A DNA stretch of 64,000 nt from Stutzerimonas stutzeri (GCF_000952685.1 NZ_JYHV01000029.1:1-64000), one strand, 5' to 3'; counted from the first letter of the stretch, positions 29,166 through 38,290 are shown. The notes: generated by a model not told the origin, from the letters alone. Numbers and translations are program-made.

Positions 29166-30428
29166 ATGGGGACGGACAACCTCAAAGACGCGGCCTACCC
29201 GTTCGATCAGGGCTGGGACCTGGACACCGGCTGGAAGGCAGACAGCACCGGCAACCGCGACTCCAGCTGGACGCCAGACCGCGGTTGGAGCCGTCAGGCG
29301 GAACTGCCAAAGACCAAGCCAGGTAACGGTGGCGCCTCCTTTGCTGCCTGGGAGCAGAAGGTCGAAACTACTCCAGAGCTTTCGGACTGGCCCCCGCCCG
29401 ATATGCTCAAGCTTCCCGAGGCCTTGCCGCCGGGCTTTTACAGAGTGCCGCGCAGCATGTCTGGCGAGCAGGTGCTCGCCAGGCTGTTCGCCGATGCGCC
29501 CCACAAACATCTGGTCAATCGCATCAAGGCGCTAAATCCAACCTTCGCGAAGGGCTTCAAAGCCGGCGAAATGTTCGTTCTCGGCAACCTGATCAATCCA
29601 GCCGCTTGCTCACGCGAAGAAGCTGACCTGATGACTGCTGCCGCGAAGGTGCGCACAGCCCTGGAGCCATTGAGCGAGAGCGAAGCTAATTTCATGGCCG
29701 AGCATCAAGCTGAAATCGCTTTGATGGTGGGCGGCGCAAGCGGGTCGCTGGGGCTTGGCACCGACATGCTCGGGAACGGTTTGAAGCAAATCGAGAGCAC
29801 GCTGCGCGATATCGAATACCTCCATCAGCGCGAGTTCGCAGCGCATGGTCATCTGCGCAGCCAGCAGTTCTTCACGTCCCGCCAACAGTTGTACCGCCAG
29901 CTCGACAACCAGCTGAAGGCAACCTTTCTTGGCAAGCAGCTGGGATTGGGTAACTACCCAACTCTGCGCCAAGACCTTGGCATTTCCACCCGTAGCTTGG
30001 TGCACCATTGGAGTAAAGGCGGCGCGCCAGGCCAAATCCCTGGCTACGCCACCCATATGGATGAAATTGCCAAGGCGGCAAAGTACCTAAGAAATGGAAG
30101 CCATATCGGAATCGCCTTGGGCGGTACGGCCTCTGCATTGAAGGTCCAAGAGGTTTGTCAGGCAGGCGAAACTCAGGCGTGTCAGAAGATTCGGTTTACC
30201 GAGACGGGTAACTTTGCTGGGGCGTTGGGTGGTGGATCCGTCGGCGCTTGGATCGGGGGCGGCACTGCACCGGCTATTTGCGCAGCCATCGGACTCGGCT
30301 CTGGCGGTATCGGCGGTGTTGCCTGTGCCTTGGTTGTGGTTGGCGGAGCTTCGGCTGCAGGAGGAGCAATTGGCGGCGGTTCTGGAGAGAAAGGTGGAGA
30401 ACTACTTTACAAGTGGACGCGACCATGA
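29166..30428 (+). CDS. Candidate secreted effector with glycine-zipper C-terminus
   Basis: 420 residues. The N-terminus carries repeated Trp-Asp turns (GWDLDTGW, DRGW); the region near 85-140 (PGFYRVPRSMSGEQVLARLF, then LNPTFAKGFKAGEMFVLGN) resembles a LysM-like module; a helical middle follows. The last ~90 residues are a glycine-zipper/transmembrane region (ALGGGSVGAWIGGG; IGLGSGGIGG), as in several type VI secretion and pore-forming toxins. AGGGAAG precedes ATG 29166; a longer GTG frame to 29046 is possible. It overlaps the next gene by 4 nt. No VgrG, PAAR or Hcp gene is in view, so the route is unproven. Confidence 0.6.
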   Translation: MGTDNLKDAAYPFDQGWDLDTGWKADSTGNRDSSWTPDRGWSRQAELPKTKPGNGGASFAAWEQKVETTPELSDWPPPDMLKLPEALPPGFYRVPRSMSGEQVLARLFADAPHKHLVNRIKALNPTFAKGFKAGEMFVLGNLINPAACSREEADLMTAAAKVRTALEPLSESEANFMAEHQAEIALMVGGASGSLGLGTDMLGNGLKQIESTLRDIEYLHQREFAAHGHLRSQQFFTSRQQLYRQLDNQLKATFLGKQLGLGNYPTLRQDLGISTRSLVHHWSKGGAPGQIPGYATHMDEIAKAAKYLRNGSHIGIALGGTASALKVQEVCQAGETQACQKIRFTETGNFAGALGGGSVGAWIGGGTAPAICAAIGLGSGGIGGVACALVVVGGASAAGGAIGGGSGEKGGELLYKWTRP

Positions 30429-30823
30429 GTTTTGATATCGATACATGGCATCCTGGACTAGCATTTCTGTTTTTGCTGGCCCCTTTCGTGATTGGACTGT
30501 CTGGTGTGGCCATTGGTATTTACATCGCCTGTTCACGGCATTTCGACACGATGCTCTCAGCGCTTCCAAACAGCGCCTGGGCCAGACAGCAGCAGATCGT
30601 GGGCACAACAAGTCTGGCTTCGAGATGCTACTTGGTCAGTTCGCTCAGCGGGGCCTTGCTCCTCTCAGAATTCAATGTCCGAAAAGGTGTGCTCGATGCC
30701 AACGATGTAAGCAACTTTCCCGGCTCGCTGCGCCGCCTTATGACCCTATCGACCAAGCTTGCATGTGTCGGCATGGCGTGGCTGTGTCTGGCGGTTGGCC
30801 TGCTAAAACTCACTGGAAGCTGA
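30425..30823 (+). CDS. Small membrane protein, probable immunity partner
   Basis: 132 residues with three to four hydrophobic segments (about 12-34, 65-85 and 110-130). It starts at ATG 30425, overlapping the effector stop (ATGA), so it is translated with it. A small multi-helix inner-membrane protein immediately after a glycine-zipper toxin candidate is what immunity proteins against membrane-acting effectors look like. The open frame extends far upstream but that part is an overlap shadow of the effector gene. Function is inferred from position only. Confidence 0.6.
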   Translation: MSFDIDTWHPGLAFLFLLAPFVIGLSGVAIGIYIACSRHFDTMLSALPNSAWARQQQIVGTTSLASRCYLVSSLSGALLLSEFNVRKGVLDANDVSNFPGSLRRLMTLSTKLACVGMAWLCLAVGLLKLTGS

Positions 30824-30943
30824 TCGAAAAATAGGGGGCAGACCACATTTTTCAAGGTTGGATAGCGCGACAAAACTCCACTCTGCTCCAATGCACCCAT
30901 AGCCCATCAGCACTCGATTGTAGATCTCAAGGGACAACCGCGC

Positions 30944-31468
30944 ATGGACACTCGCTTTCTAACCCTCATGGAGTTCCAGAGCGTCTATTTCTACAAATTC
31001 ATCACCCTTGCCATCCTCACGACGGTCGGCGTTCTGTTGCTGTTCGCATTGCCCGAAATGAAGCGCTCCGAGATATGGTTGGTTGTACCGGTACTTTTCA
31101 TAATGTGGGGCCGCTTTGCCGTTGAATATGTCCGAGTCAAGAAATGTGGCCCAGCGTTTATCCATAACGATGAGCTGGTGATTACCCGCGACGCGGCTCA
31201 CCGACAAATACCCTTAACCCGCATTCGCTCGGTCACCTCCAAACACAGCCTGTTCATGGTGCGCCGTTATCGCTCGTGGACGGATCACCTGGCATTTCTG
31301 GAGGTCACGCTGAACAACGGCGAGCGCGTTTACACCCTGGCTGAGAGCAAAGTGCTCGAATACCCGGCGGGCAAGAAAACGTTGAGCGCGATTCAGGCTG
31401 CTGTTCTTGCGGCCAAGACAAAGAGCCTCACATCACAGCCAAACCATGATGCGGGACGTTCGGTTTAG
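30944..31468 (+). CDS. Membrane protein with PH-like domain
   Basis: 174 residues. Two helices (about residues 16-36 and 43-60) are followed by a cytoplasmic beta-rich domain (FIHNDELVITRDAAHRQIPL, LEVTLNNGERVYTL) typical of bacterial PH-like (bPH2) or YdbT-type folds. AAGGGA lies before the ATG. It stands 120 bp after the immunity candidate. No specific function can be given; it could be a further immunity-like or orphan gene. Confidence 0.55.
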   Translation: MDTRFLTLMEFQSVYFYKFITLAILTTVGVLLLFALPEMKRSEIWLVVPVLFIMWGRFAVEYVRVKKCGPAFIHNDELVITRDAAHRQIPLTRIRSVTSKHSLFMVRRYRSWTDHLAFLEVTLNNGERVYTLAESKVLEYPAGKKTLSAIQAAVLAAKTKSLTSQPNHDAGRSV

Positions 31469-31490
31469 CGAGGTAGCCTGAGAGTAACGC

Positions 31491-31516
31491 GTGGAAAAGG
31501 CTTCGCCGTTTTCCAC
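31491..31516. repeat. REP hairpin, GTGGAAAA family
   Basis: Same stem and loop, preceded by GAGGTAGCCTGAGAGTAACGC and followed by CCTACG. It lies between convergent genes. Confidence 0.8.
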
Positions 31517-31598
31517 CCTACGTGCTCGGCGCCCCTGGAGCAACGACGGAACCCGCCGAAGCCGGCGGGACCCAGGGGCAAGATCTCTCCAACCATTC

Positions 31599-32414
31599 TC
31601 AGGGAAAGTCGGCCGGCTCAGCCTCGTAGGCCTTGTGCAGCAGCTTGATGAAAGGTCTTGCCTCGTCAAGGGTATGGGAGGCGATCGCGGTAACTGGAAT
31701 CCCCGGCGTCCATGAGTTCATCACTGCCGCACCGGAGAGTTCGTTCAGGCATTCAAGCGTGATGAACTCGTGGCGCTGCGGCACATCCAGGCGTGCGAGT
31801 TGACGCTGAACCATGCCCATCATGGTGCCTTTCAGCATTTCGGCCCGGGGCCAGATCACCGTATCTCCATCCCAGAACACCAGGTTCCAGATGGTGGCCT
31901 CACTCAGATGCCCGCGAGCATCGAGAAACGCCGCATCGTCAAAGCCCTGCCGTATGGCCTGGTGCAGGTAGTAGGTCTTGCCTATTTCGCCGACATGCTT
32001 GATCGCGGCCAGAGGCCGCTGGTGCGCGATGGCACTCAAGCGTAACGGGCCTTTCGGTCCATCAGACGGAGCGGCGGTACGCACGAGCACGCCAGGCTCA
32101 ACATCCATACTATCGGCGGTGAATTCGCCATGCGGAGAGAAGACGGTGACCGTCAGCGACTGGTCTCTCGCCCCCTCTTGAATCGCCATCCGAATGTATG
32201 AGCGCAGAAGCTCATCGGACGGCGCCCGGCCAAAAAACTCCAGGGAGGCATTGCGCAGACGATCGAGGTGAAGATCCAGAGCCTTGACCTTGGCGTTTCT
32301 CACCTGCATCGCCGTGAAGTGTGCAAACCCAGCAAAAGCCAGCGGGTTGAGTTGCAACGCGGTGACAGGTTGACCATTGATGAATGAAGGGTAAGGGTTC
32401 GGTTGGGTCGCCAT
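31599..32414 (-). CDS. Class IV aminotransferase-like protein
   Basis: 271 residues of the PLP fold-type IV family (branched-chain aminotransferase, D-amino-acid aminotransferase, 4-amino-4-deoxychorismate lyase). The region IKHVGEIGKTYYLHQAIRQG carries the PLP-lysine zone, followed by the family pattern DDAAFLDARGHLSEATIWN and the phosphate-cup-like GTMMGMVQRQL. The substrate cannot be told from sequence. AGGAG precedes the ATG. It is divergent from a MerR gene across a palindromic operator, so it is probably its target. Confidence 0.82.
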   Translation of the reverse strand: MATQPNPYPSFINGQPVTALQLNPLAFAGFAHFTAMQVRNAKVKALDLHLDRLRNASLEFFGRAPSDELLRSYIRMAIQEGARDQSLTVTVFSPHGEFTADSMDVEPGVLVRTAAPSDGPKGPLRLSAIAHQRPLAAIKHVGEIGKTYYLHQAIRQGFDDAAFLDARGHLSEATIWNLVFWDGDTVIWPRAEMLKGTMMGMVQRQLARLDVPQRHEFITLECLNELSGAAVMNSWTPGIPVTAIASHTLDEARPFIKLLHKAYEAEPADFP

Positions 32415-32459
32415 GAGAACAGCTCCTGATGGTGCTCAGTTGATCGAGCCCCTATCATC

Positions 32460-32483
32460 GACTCTGACAGCGCTGTCAGAGTC
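32460..32483. promoter_or_regulatory. MerR-type operator (24-nt perfect palindrome)
   Basis: The halves are GACTCTGACAGC and its exact complement GCTGTCAGAGTC. Read toward the aminotransferase, TTGACT forms a -35 and GATGAT lies 20 bp further, the elongated spacer typical of MerR-activated promoters, with the palindrome in the spacer. Confidence 0.7.
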
Positions 32484-32497
32484 AAGGCGAAAAAACG

Positions 32498-32851
32498 ATG
32501 AAAATAGGCGAGCTATCCAAGCGTTCTGGCGTCAGTGTCAGAATGCTCCGTTACTACGAAGGCGAAGGACTGCTGAAACCCAAACGCACAGCCAGCGGGT
32601 ATCGCGATTATGCTCCGGAAGAATTACGCACCGTCGAGCGCATAAGGTTACTGGGCGCGGCCGGCATGACCCTAGCGACCATATTGAAGTTCTTGCCATG
32701 CGTGAGAGGCGAAGGCCTGGCGTTCGAGCCCTGTGACGAGCTGCGTAACGTCCTGTATGAGCAAATCCGCGTTGCCGATCAGAAGGCCGCAGAGCTGGCT
32801 CAAAGCCGAAAGGTTCTGGAGAGTTTTCTGCACGAAGTTGAGCGAGGCTAA
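32498..32851 (+). CDS. MerR-family regulator
   Basis: 117 residues. The MerR winged helix (MKIGELSKRSGVSVRMLRYY) is followed by the wing and a dimerisation helix; a short tail has two Cys but no recognisable metal site. The gene begins 15 bp after the palindrome at 32460 and is divergent from the aminotransferase. It probably controls that gene and itself. The effector is unknown. Confidence 0.88.
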   Translation: MKIGELSKRSGVSVRMLRYYEGEGLLKPKRTASGYRDYAPEELRTVERIRLLGAAGMTLATILKFLPCVRGEGLAFEPCDELRNVLYEQIRVADQKAAELAQSRKVLESFLHEVERG

Positions 32852-33061
32852 GAAACCCTGGGCCATCGTGTCGGATGAGCACCATACCTCTTTACTGACC
32901 TCAGGCAATCAGGTCGTTAACCGCAGTGCTCAGGACGTTTCTGAGCAGGTTCGAGGTGAGGACCGCAGCCATCATCGTTGCAATATGTGGATGCGCCGTC
33001 GTTCAAGGGCTCGCCCAGGCGAGGAACAAGAAACCGTCAGCGGTACCCCGAGGACTCACGA

Positions 33062-33919
33062 TTGAAAGATTCAGCACGCGGTTTGTTGCTCGTGACGAGC
33101 GGTATCGTCTTACTCAGCTTCGATGGCCTATTGGTGCGGCTGGCGCAGGCAGACGGCTGGAACATCGTGTTCTGGCGCGGGCTGTTGATGTTCGTGGCCC
33201 TGGGCGTGTTCTCGCTGTCCGCCAAAAGCCGGGCAAGTATCAAGGCGCAACCGCTGATCAGCGCGGGCTCCGCACTGCTGCTGGCGTTTACTTCGATCTT
33301 TTTCGTGCTGGCTGTTATTCACACCACGGTTGCCAATGTGGTGGTCGTGCTCAGCACGGCACCGTTGTTCGCTGCGCTGTTCACACGCTTTTTCTTGCGC
33401 GAGCACGTGGGGTTGCACACCTGGCTGGCGATCGGCGTGGCTGCGCTGGGGATCATGATTGTATTCGCCGGTGCCTTTACTCCGACGGATCTGGCCGGTA
33501 ACGGCTATGCGCTGTTGTCCTCGGCGGCGGTGGGCGCCAACCTCACGCTGCTACGCCGCCATCCGGCTATTGATCGGATGCCGCTGATCGCGCTCGGCGG
33601 GTTGGCGGCCGCGCTAATTGCCCTACCCAACGCCCAGCCGTTTAGCCTGGGCGCCACCAGCTACTGGGTATTGACTGTCATGGGTCTGGTCCAGATGCCG
33701 CTGGCCACGCTGCTGATCAATAACGCGACCCGCTATCTGCCCTCGGCCGAAGTGGCGCTCTTCTATCTATTGGAGAGCGTGCTGGGATCGCTGTGGGCCT
33801 GGTATTTCCTGCAGGAGATGCCCGCCAGTGCGACGCTCTACGGCGGAGCGCTGGTTATCGCAACGCTGGTGGTACACGCCGGTTTGACCTTGCGCCCACG
33901 CCCGGCGCTGCCGGCCTAA
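33062..33919 (+). CDS. DMT-family (EamA) transporter
   Basis: About 285 residues with ten predicted membrane helices in two EamA repeats (LLSFDGLLVRLAQADGW...; LGIMIVFAGAF...; YLPSAEVALFYLLESVLGS). The family exports amino acids and other metabolites; the substrate is not predictable. I chose TTG 33062 because GAGG is 8 nt upstream and the hydrophobic part starts at once; the frame can be read back to 32978 without a good site. It follows the MerR gene by 210 bp. Confidence 0.82.
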   Translation: MKDSARGLLLVTSGIVLLSFDGLLVRLAQADGWNIVFWRGLLMFVALGVFSLSAKSRASIKAQPLISAGSALLLAFTSIFFVLAVIHTTVANVVVVLSTAPLFAALFTRFFLREHVGLHTWLAIGVAALGIMIVFAGAFTPTDLAGNGYALLSSAAVGANLTLLRRHPAIDRMPLIALGGLAAALIALPNAQPFSLGATSYWVLTVMGLVQMPLATLLINNATRYLPSAEVALFYLLESVLGSLWAWYFLQEMPASATLYGGALVIATLVVHAGLTLRPRPALPA

Positions 33920-34369
33920 ACGGACCGGCTAGTCGTCCGGATAATCGCCTCGATCGGTGCATGGCTAGCTCGGCTGCCTCGCGCGAGCCAGCCCGAAGAA
34001 AGCACCGGAAAGGCTTGCACCGACAGACCGCCCTCTTCACGCATCGATGGGCAGTCAGGAGCATATCCACGCCGCAACCGGCCAAACGCCGTGCGTTCGA
34101 ACAAAGGCCGGTCAGTTCCCTGAACGCTCGAAATAAACGCCACTGCTGACGGTGACAAAGACGCCGCTGTCGCAAGGGGAGCGGTTTCGGCTATGAATCC
34201 TGTGTAAGGATGGCTGAACAAGCAGGCAGGAACCACTGGTGCCGGAACCGTGGTTATTCTTGTTGGCCTCACGGCCAGCAAACTCGTCAATACCGATACC
34301 AAGGGTGGAAAGCAAGCGCGGGGCAGTACGCGCGCACGGACAGGTTTCATTATCACTGGAGAGCAAGCA
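33920..34369. other. Gene-free interval before the BCCT gene
   Basis: 450 bp. Overlapping frames on both strands are unsupported by ribosome-binding sites or domains. I see no repeat or strong structure. It presumably holds the BCCT promoter. Confidence 0.4.
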
Positions 34370-35995
34370 ATGGCCGATACCAGCGAAATCCCGGCGCCAG
34401 GCGGGAATCTGATCGACACCGATTATCAGATCGGCCAGGACAATCTAGTCACGAACATCGGCCCCTTCGATGTCGACATCCACAACCCTGTGTTTGCTAT
34501 CTCCGGTCTGATGACGATCGTATTTGTCATCTTCACGCTCGCGTTTCCGGACTTCGCCACCGGCATATTCAACGCTGCAATGAATTGGGTGACGGTCCGC
34601 TTCGACTGGCTTTTCATCCTTGCCTCCAACATCTTCCTGGTGTTCGCCATCGCGGTTGCTCTCTCGCCCTATGGCAAGGTCCGGCTCGGCGGAGTGAATG
34701 CGAAACCCGATTTCTCCCTCCTCGCATGGCTTTCCATGCTGTTCGCAGCGGGCATGGGTATCGGGCTCCTGTTCTGGAGCGTAGGTGAGCCGATGACGCA
34801 CTTCGTGAGCTCCGTAGCGGAGGACGCCGGAAGCCCTGACAGTTGGGCTCCGCTGGGTGGATTGCCCGGAGACGTAGAAGGCTCTACTAGGCTCGGGCTT
34901 GCCGCCACGCTCTATCATTGGGGGCTTCAAGCGTGGGCCATCTATGCCGTCGTGGGGCTTGCTCTGGCGCTATTCGCCTTCAATAAAGGCCTTCCGCTGG
35001 CGATAAGATCCACCTTCTATCCGATCTTCAAAGAGCGGGTCTGGGGCTGGGTCGGCCATACCATCGACATTCTGGCCGTGCTTGCGACGCTATTCGGCCT
35101 TGCGACCTCGCTTGGGCTTGGCGCCGAACAGATCAACGCGGGCCTGTTCTTCCTTTATGGTGTTCCGGTTAGCGACACGACGAAAATCGTGCTGATTACG
35201 GTGATCACCGGTATCGCGACTTATTCCGTCCTGCGTGGACTCGAAGGCGGCGTCAAGCGTGCCTCGGAAATCAACATGATCCTTGCGTTCGTGCTGCTGG
35301 TCGCCGTGTTCGTGTTTGGTCCGACAGGCGCCATCGTGGAGCGGGTCGCGGACTCGGTCGTGAGCTATTTCGCCTATCTGCCGGCACTGTCGCAGCCCTT
35401 TGGTCGCGAGGACGCGAACTATGCACAGGGCTGGTCGTCGTTCTACTGGGCGTGGTGGGTTTCGTGGTCGCCGTTTGTTGGGATGTTCATCGCACGGGTG
35501 AGCCGCGGCCGCACGGTGCGCGAATTCATGATCTGCGTGCTTATCGTGCCTTCTGCCGTCTGCATCCTCTGGATGTCGATCTTTTCCGGCGTCGCCTTCG
35601 ACCAATACATCAATGACGGTTACCGCGCGGTGGCGGATGCAGCGCTGGAGGTAAAACTCTTCGCAATGTTCGACCTCTTGCCGTTTACTCAAGCGATGTC
35701 CCTGTTGGGCATCGTGCTTGTCGCCGTTTTCTTCATCACCTCATCGGACAGCGGCTCGCTGGTCATCGACACCATTACCTCAGGCGGCAAAGACGACGGT
35801 CCAATTCCCCAGCGCGTATTCTGGTGCGTGTTCGAAGGCCTCGTTGCCATCGCTCTGCTCTTGGGTGGTGGCCTCAAAGCCTTGCAGTCCATGGTGGTAA
35901 CGACTGGCTTCCCGTTCACCTTTGTCCTGCTGCTGATGTGCGTCAGCATCATCATCGGCCTGAAAAGCGAGCTCATCGCACCGCGCCGAACCTGA
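34370..35995 (+). CDS. BCCT-family betaine/choline transporter
   Basis: 541 residues with twelve membrane helices. The family signature WAWWVSWSPFVGMFIARVSRG (about residues 358-378) is intact, as is GMGIGLLFWSVGEP in helix 3 with the Trp residues that bind quaternary ammonium. BCCT carriers import glycine betaine, choline or carnitine by Na+ or H+ symport and act in osmoprotection. It lacks the long C-terminal osmosensory tail of BetT. GGAG precedes ATG 34370. No betaine-catabolic gene is adjacent. Confidence 0.92.
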   Translation: MADTSEIPAPGGNLIDTDYQIGQDNLVTNIGPFDVDIHNPVFAISGLMTIVFVIFTLAFPDFATGIFNAAMNWVTVRFDWLFILASNIFLVFAIAVALSPYGKVRLGGVNAKPDFSLLAWLSMLFAAGMGIGLLFWSVGEPMTHFVSSVAEDAGSPDSWAPLGGLPGDVEGSTRLGLAATLYHWGLQAWAIYAVVGLALALFAFNKGLPLAIRSTFYPIFKERVWGWVGHTIDILAVLATLFGLATSLGLGAEQINAGLFFLYGVPVSDTTKIVLITVITGIATYSVLRGLEGGVKRASEINMILAFVLLVAVFVFGPTGAIVERVADSVVSYFAYLPALSQPFGREDANYAQGWSSFYWAWWVSWSPFVGMFIARVSRGRTVREFMICVLIVPSAVCILWMSIFSGVAFDQYINDGYRAVADAALEVKLFAMFDLLPFTQAMSLLGIVLVAVFFITSSDSGSLVIDTITSGGKDDGPIPQRVFWCVFEGLVAIALLLGGGLKALQSMVVTTGFPFTFVLLLMCVSIIIGLKSELIAPRRT

Positions 35996-36090
35996 TGCAA
36001 GGGCGGCGCGATTACACCGCGCCACGTCTTCCTCCGCCTCGTTGTGCATTTAGCGCGCTGGAGAGCTAGCAAGTAGCCTGGAAGATACGC

Positions 36091-36116
36091 GTGGAAAAGG
36101 CTTCGCCGTTTTCCCC
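36091..36116. repeat. REP hairpin, GTGGAAAA family (one mismatch)
   Basis: As other copies, preceded by AGCCTGGAAGATACGC, but the right arm reads TTTTCCCC instead of TTTTCCAC. Confidence 0.75.
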
Positions 36117-36159
36117 CCTACGGCCGGACCTCGCGTAGCGCGGCCCGGCGTTGTCGGTA

Positions 36160-37065
36160 TCATCCCGTCAACTCACACAACCCGCCCGGCACCGCCATCA
36201 CCCAATCCCGCACTGCCTGAATCGTCGGATCGTCCCGACGGCTTTCCGGATACACGAGGTGAAACGGCTTGCCCGGCATCTCCGGCCCAAACGGCTGCAC
36301 CAGCCGCCCTTCCTTCAGTTCATCTTCGATCAGTTGACGGCTCATCAAAGACACGCCTTGGGCGCCGATGGCGGCTGAGATGGCGTGGGTCTCGTCGGAG
36401 AAAACCAGCCCCGCGCTGACGTCCAATCCTGGCACGTTGGCTAGCTTCTGCCATGACGCCCAATGAATCGGGGCGGAGGCTGCGGCTTGAGCATGAAAGT
36501 GAATCAACGGGTGCTTGGGCAGCTCGGATACATCACGCAACCCGAGGTGTGGGCTGCAGACCGGGACGAAGGTATTGTCGAACAACTTCTCCGCGACCAG
36601 CCCTGGCCAGCGGCCATCGCCGTAACGGATGGCGACATCCGCCGTAACGCCATCCAGCGCGACCGGCTCGTGGGAGGTGTGAAAGCGCAGATCGATATCG
36701 GGATGGGAATCGCGCAGCATGCAGACCCAAGGCACCAACCAGCGGACCGCTATTGCGGGTGTGGTGCTCAGGGTGATCGCTTGCCGACAGGGCTTCGCAC
36801 GGAGGCGTTCGACCGCCCCGCTGATGCTGTCGAACGCTGTTTCCAGCACCTGGTGCAGCTCTCGTCCCTGAGTGGTCAGCTCCAACTTTCTTGGCTTTCG
36901 CAGGAACAGCGAGACGCCGAGCGATTCTTCCAGCAAGCGAATCTGGTGGCTGATCGCCGTGGCGGTAACGTTCAGCTCCTCTGCGGCCTGCTTGGCACTC
37001 TCGTGGCGGGCCGCCGCTTCGAAAGCACGCAAAGCGGAAAGCGAAGGTAACCGGCGGTGTGCCAT
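36160..37065 (-). CDS. LysR-type regulator (GcvA-like)
   Basis: 301 residues. The N-terminal helix-turn-helix (LSALRAFEAAARHESAKQAA, then TATAISHQIRLLE) and the effector domain with VRWLVPWV and DVAIRYGDG are of the GcvA/AmpR subgroup. ATG 37065 has AGGA 9 nt upstream; an upstream frame to 37164 lacks one. It is divergent from azoR across 117 bp, the usual arrangement for a LysR regulator and its target, so it probably controls azoR. Confidence 0.88.
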   Translation of the reverse strand: MAHRRLPSLSALRAFEAAARHESAKQAAEELNVTATAISHQIRLLEESLGVSLFLRKPRKLELTTQGRELHQVLETAFDSISGAVERLRAKPCRQAITLSTTPAIAVRWLVPWVCMLRDSHPDIDLRFHTSHEPVALDGVTADVAIRYGDGRWPGLVAEKLFDNTFVPVCSPHLGLRDVSELPKHPLIHFHAQAAASAPIHWASWQKLANVPGLDVSAGLVFSDETHAISAAIGAQGVSLMSRQLIEDELKEGRLVQPFGPEMPGKPFHLVYPESRRDDPTIQAVRDWVMAVPGGLCELTG

Positions 37066-37182
37066 GGCTGAGTTTTCCTCATCTGTATTGGAAAGAAATG
37101 GTCGTTTGTCGCCCATCGAGCCTAACTCTAGGCTGGGTCTACCGCGAATGACAGATGAATTCATTCACAGAGGAGACTCACC

Positions 37183-37905
37183 ATGACGCACCTTCTGCAC
37201 CTTGATGTCAGCGCCCGCCCCGGCCTTGCCGGCAAGGACGAGCACGGCTCCCACAGCCGCAACCTCACCCATCGCTTTGTAAGCCAGTGGCGGGCCCAAC
37301 GCGCCCAAGACAGCGTCATCTACCGAGACATCGGGCAATACCCGCCCTCTTTCATCAACCATGACTGGATCGCCTCCTCCTTCACGCCGGCGGAACGTCG
37401 TGAGCCGTGGATGAAGGAAACGCTGGCGGAAAGCGACAGGTTGGTCGATGAGCTGATTGCAGCTGATGTGCTGATCATCGGGACACCGCTTTACAACTTC
37501 GGCATGCCCGCCGCGCTCAAGGCGTGGATCGACCAGATCGTGCGCCCGGGCCGGACGGTCGAGGTCGACGAAACCAAACTGCCCGATCCTTACGTCCCCT
37601 TGCTGGCCGATCGGCCACGGCACGCAGTCATTCTCACCGCCCGGGGCGGCATCGGTTTTGGCCCCGGCGGCGAGATGGCGCATATGAATCACCTGGAGCC
37701 GAACCTGGTGACGGCGCTTAACTTCATCGGCATCACCCGCATTCATCAGATCGCCATCGAAGGGCAGGAAACAGGTGGCGACGTGTTGGCGGCCTCGGTG
37801 GCCGAGGCGCTGCGTCAGGTGGACGTGTTGGTGGCGGATCTTCAGATGGCGCTTGAGCCTAGTCCTTCCATCCAGGCCTCCCAATGGCAGGTCGAGGCAG
37901 TCTAG
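37183..37905 (+). CDS. azoR: FMN-dependent NADH-azoreductase
   Basis: 240 residues of the flavodoxin-like AzoR/NQO family, which reduces azo dyes and quinones with NADH in the cytoplasm. The FMN phosphate loop is near LDVSARPGLAG, the second FMN contact is GTPLYNFGMPAALKAWIDQI and the third TARGGIGFGPGG. AGAGGAGA precedes the ATG. It is longer at the C-terminus than E. coli AzoR (201). The gene is controlled, by inference, by the divergent LysR regulator. Confidence 0.88.
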   Translation: MTHLLHLDVSARPGLAGKDEHGSHSRNLTHRFVSQWRAQRAQDSVIYRDIGQYPPSFINHDWIASSFTPAERREPWMKETLAESDRLVDELIAADVLIIGTPLYNFGMPAALKAWIDQIVRPGRTVEVDETKLPDPYVPLLADRPRHAVILTARGGIGFGPGGEMAHMNHLEPNLVTALNFIGITRIHQIAIEGQETGGDVLAASVAEALRQVDVLVADLQMALEPSPSIQASQWQVEAV

Positions 37906-37930
37906 GACTGCGATTTTGGCGGGGCTTGAT

Positions 37931-37954
37931 CGTTCCCGCGTTTGAGTGGGAACG
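37931..37954. repeat. CGTTCCC/GGGAACG hairpin (Pseudomonas REP type)
   Basis: CGTTCCC, a 10-nt loop, GGGAACG, 25 bp after azoR. A second copy with a longer stem is at 60222. Elements of this kind are widespread in Pseudomonas genomes and may also end transcription. Confidence 0.65.
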
Positions 37955-37986
37955 CAGCCTCCAACGCCCCAGCATTCACCAGCCAG

Positions 37987-38018
37987 CCAGCTAGCCAGTT
38001 AGCCAGTTAGCCAGCTAG
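37987..38018. repeat. 8-bp tandem repeat, four units
   Basis: CCAGCTAG, CCAGTTAG, CCAGTTAG, CCAGCTAG in direct succession. The flanks (AGCCAGCCAG) look like a degenerate fifth unit. Confidence 0.8.
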
Positions 38019-38290
38019 CGCCTGGGGCAAATGCCCCGTCGCATTCCCGCTCGGAAGAACCCCGGCTCGACGCCCCCTGCCGCGCATCCGAATCGGGGCG
38101 CCCGACTCAAGCCGTGACGGCTACCTGCCGATAACTTAGTTACCCGCTACCGCTTACCAACGCATCGACTGGATGCGCTGCCAAGGCGCGGGGCCGCTCA
38201 TCGCATTGGATTAGCGTAAAGAGCTCTCTAAAAGACGAAAGCGCAGGCCGGCGTGTGCGTCTTAACAATCGGCTAGAGGCTTCTACTGCA

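Larger units (their letters stand above)
37906..38290. other. Intergenic region with hairpin and short tandem repeat
   Basis: 385 bp between azoR and the chemoreceptor. It has a GTTCCC-type hairpin, then four 8-bp tandem units, and no gene. Confidence 0.6.

Noticed and set aside
30248-30424. Upstream extension of the immunity candidate frame
   Set aside because: It is the alternate-frame shadow of the effector's glycine-rich end; the ATG at 30425 overlapping the effector stop is a better start.
32926-33501. Alternative plus-strand frame over the DMT transporter start
   Set aside because: Arg/Gly-rich shadow; the transporter frame has the membrane helices.
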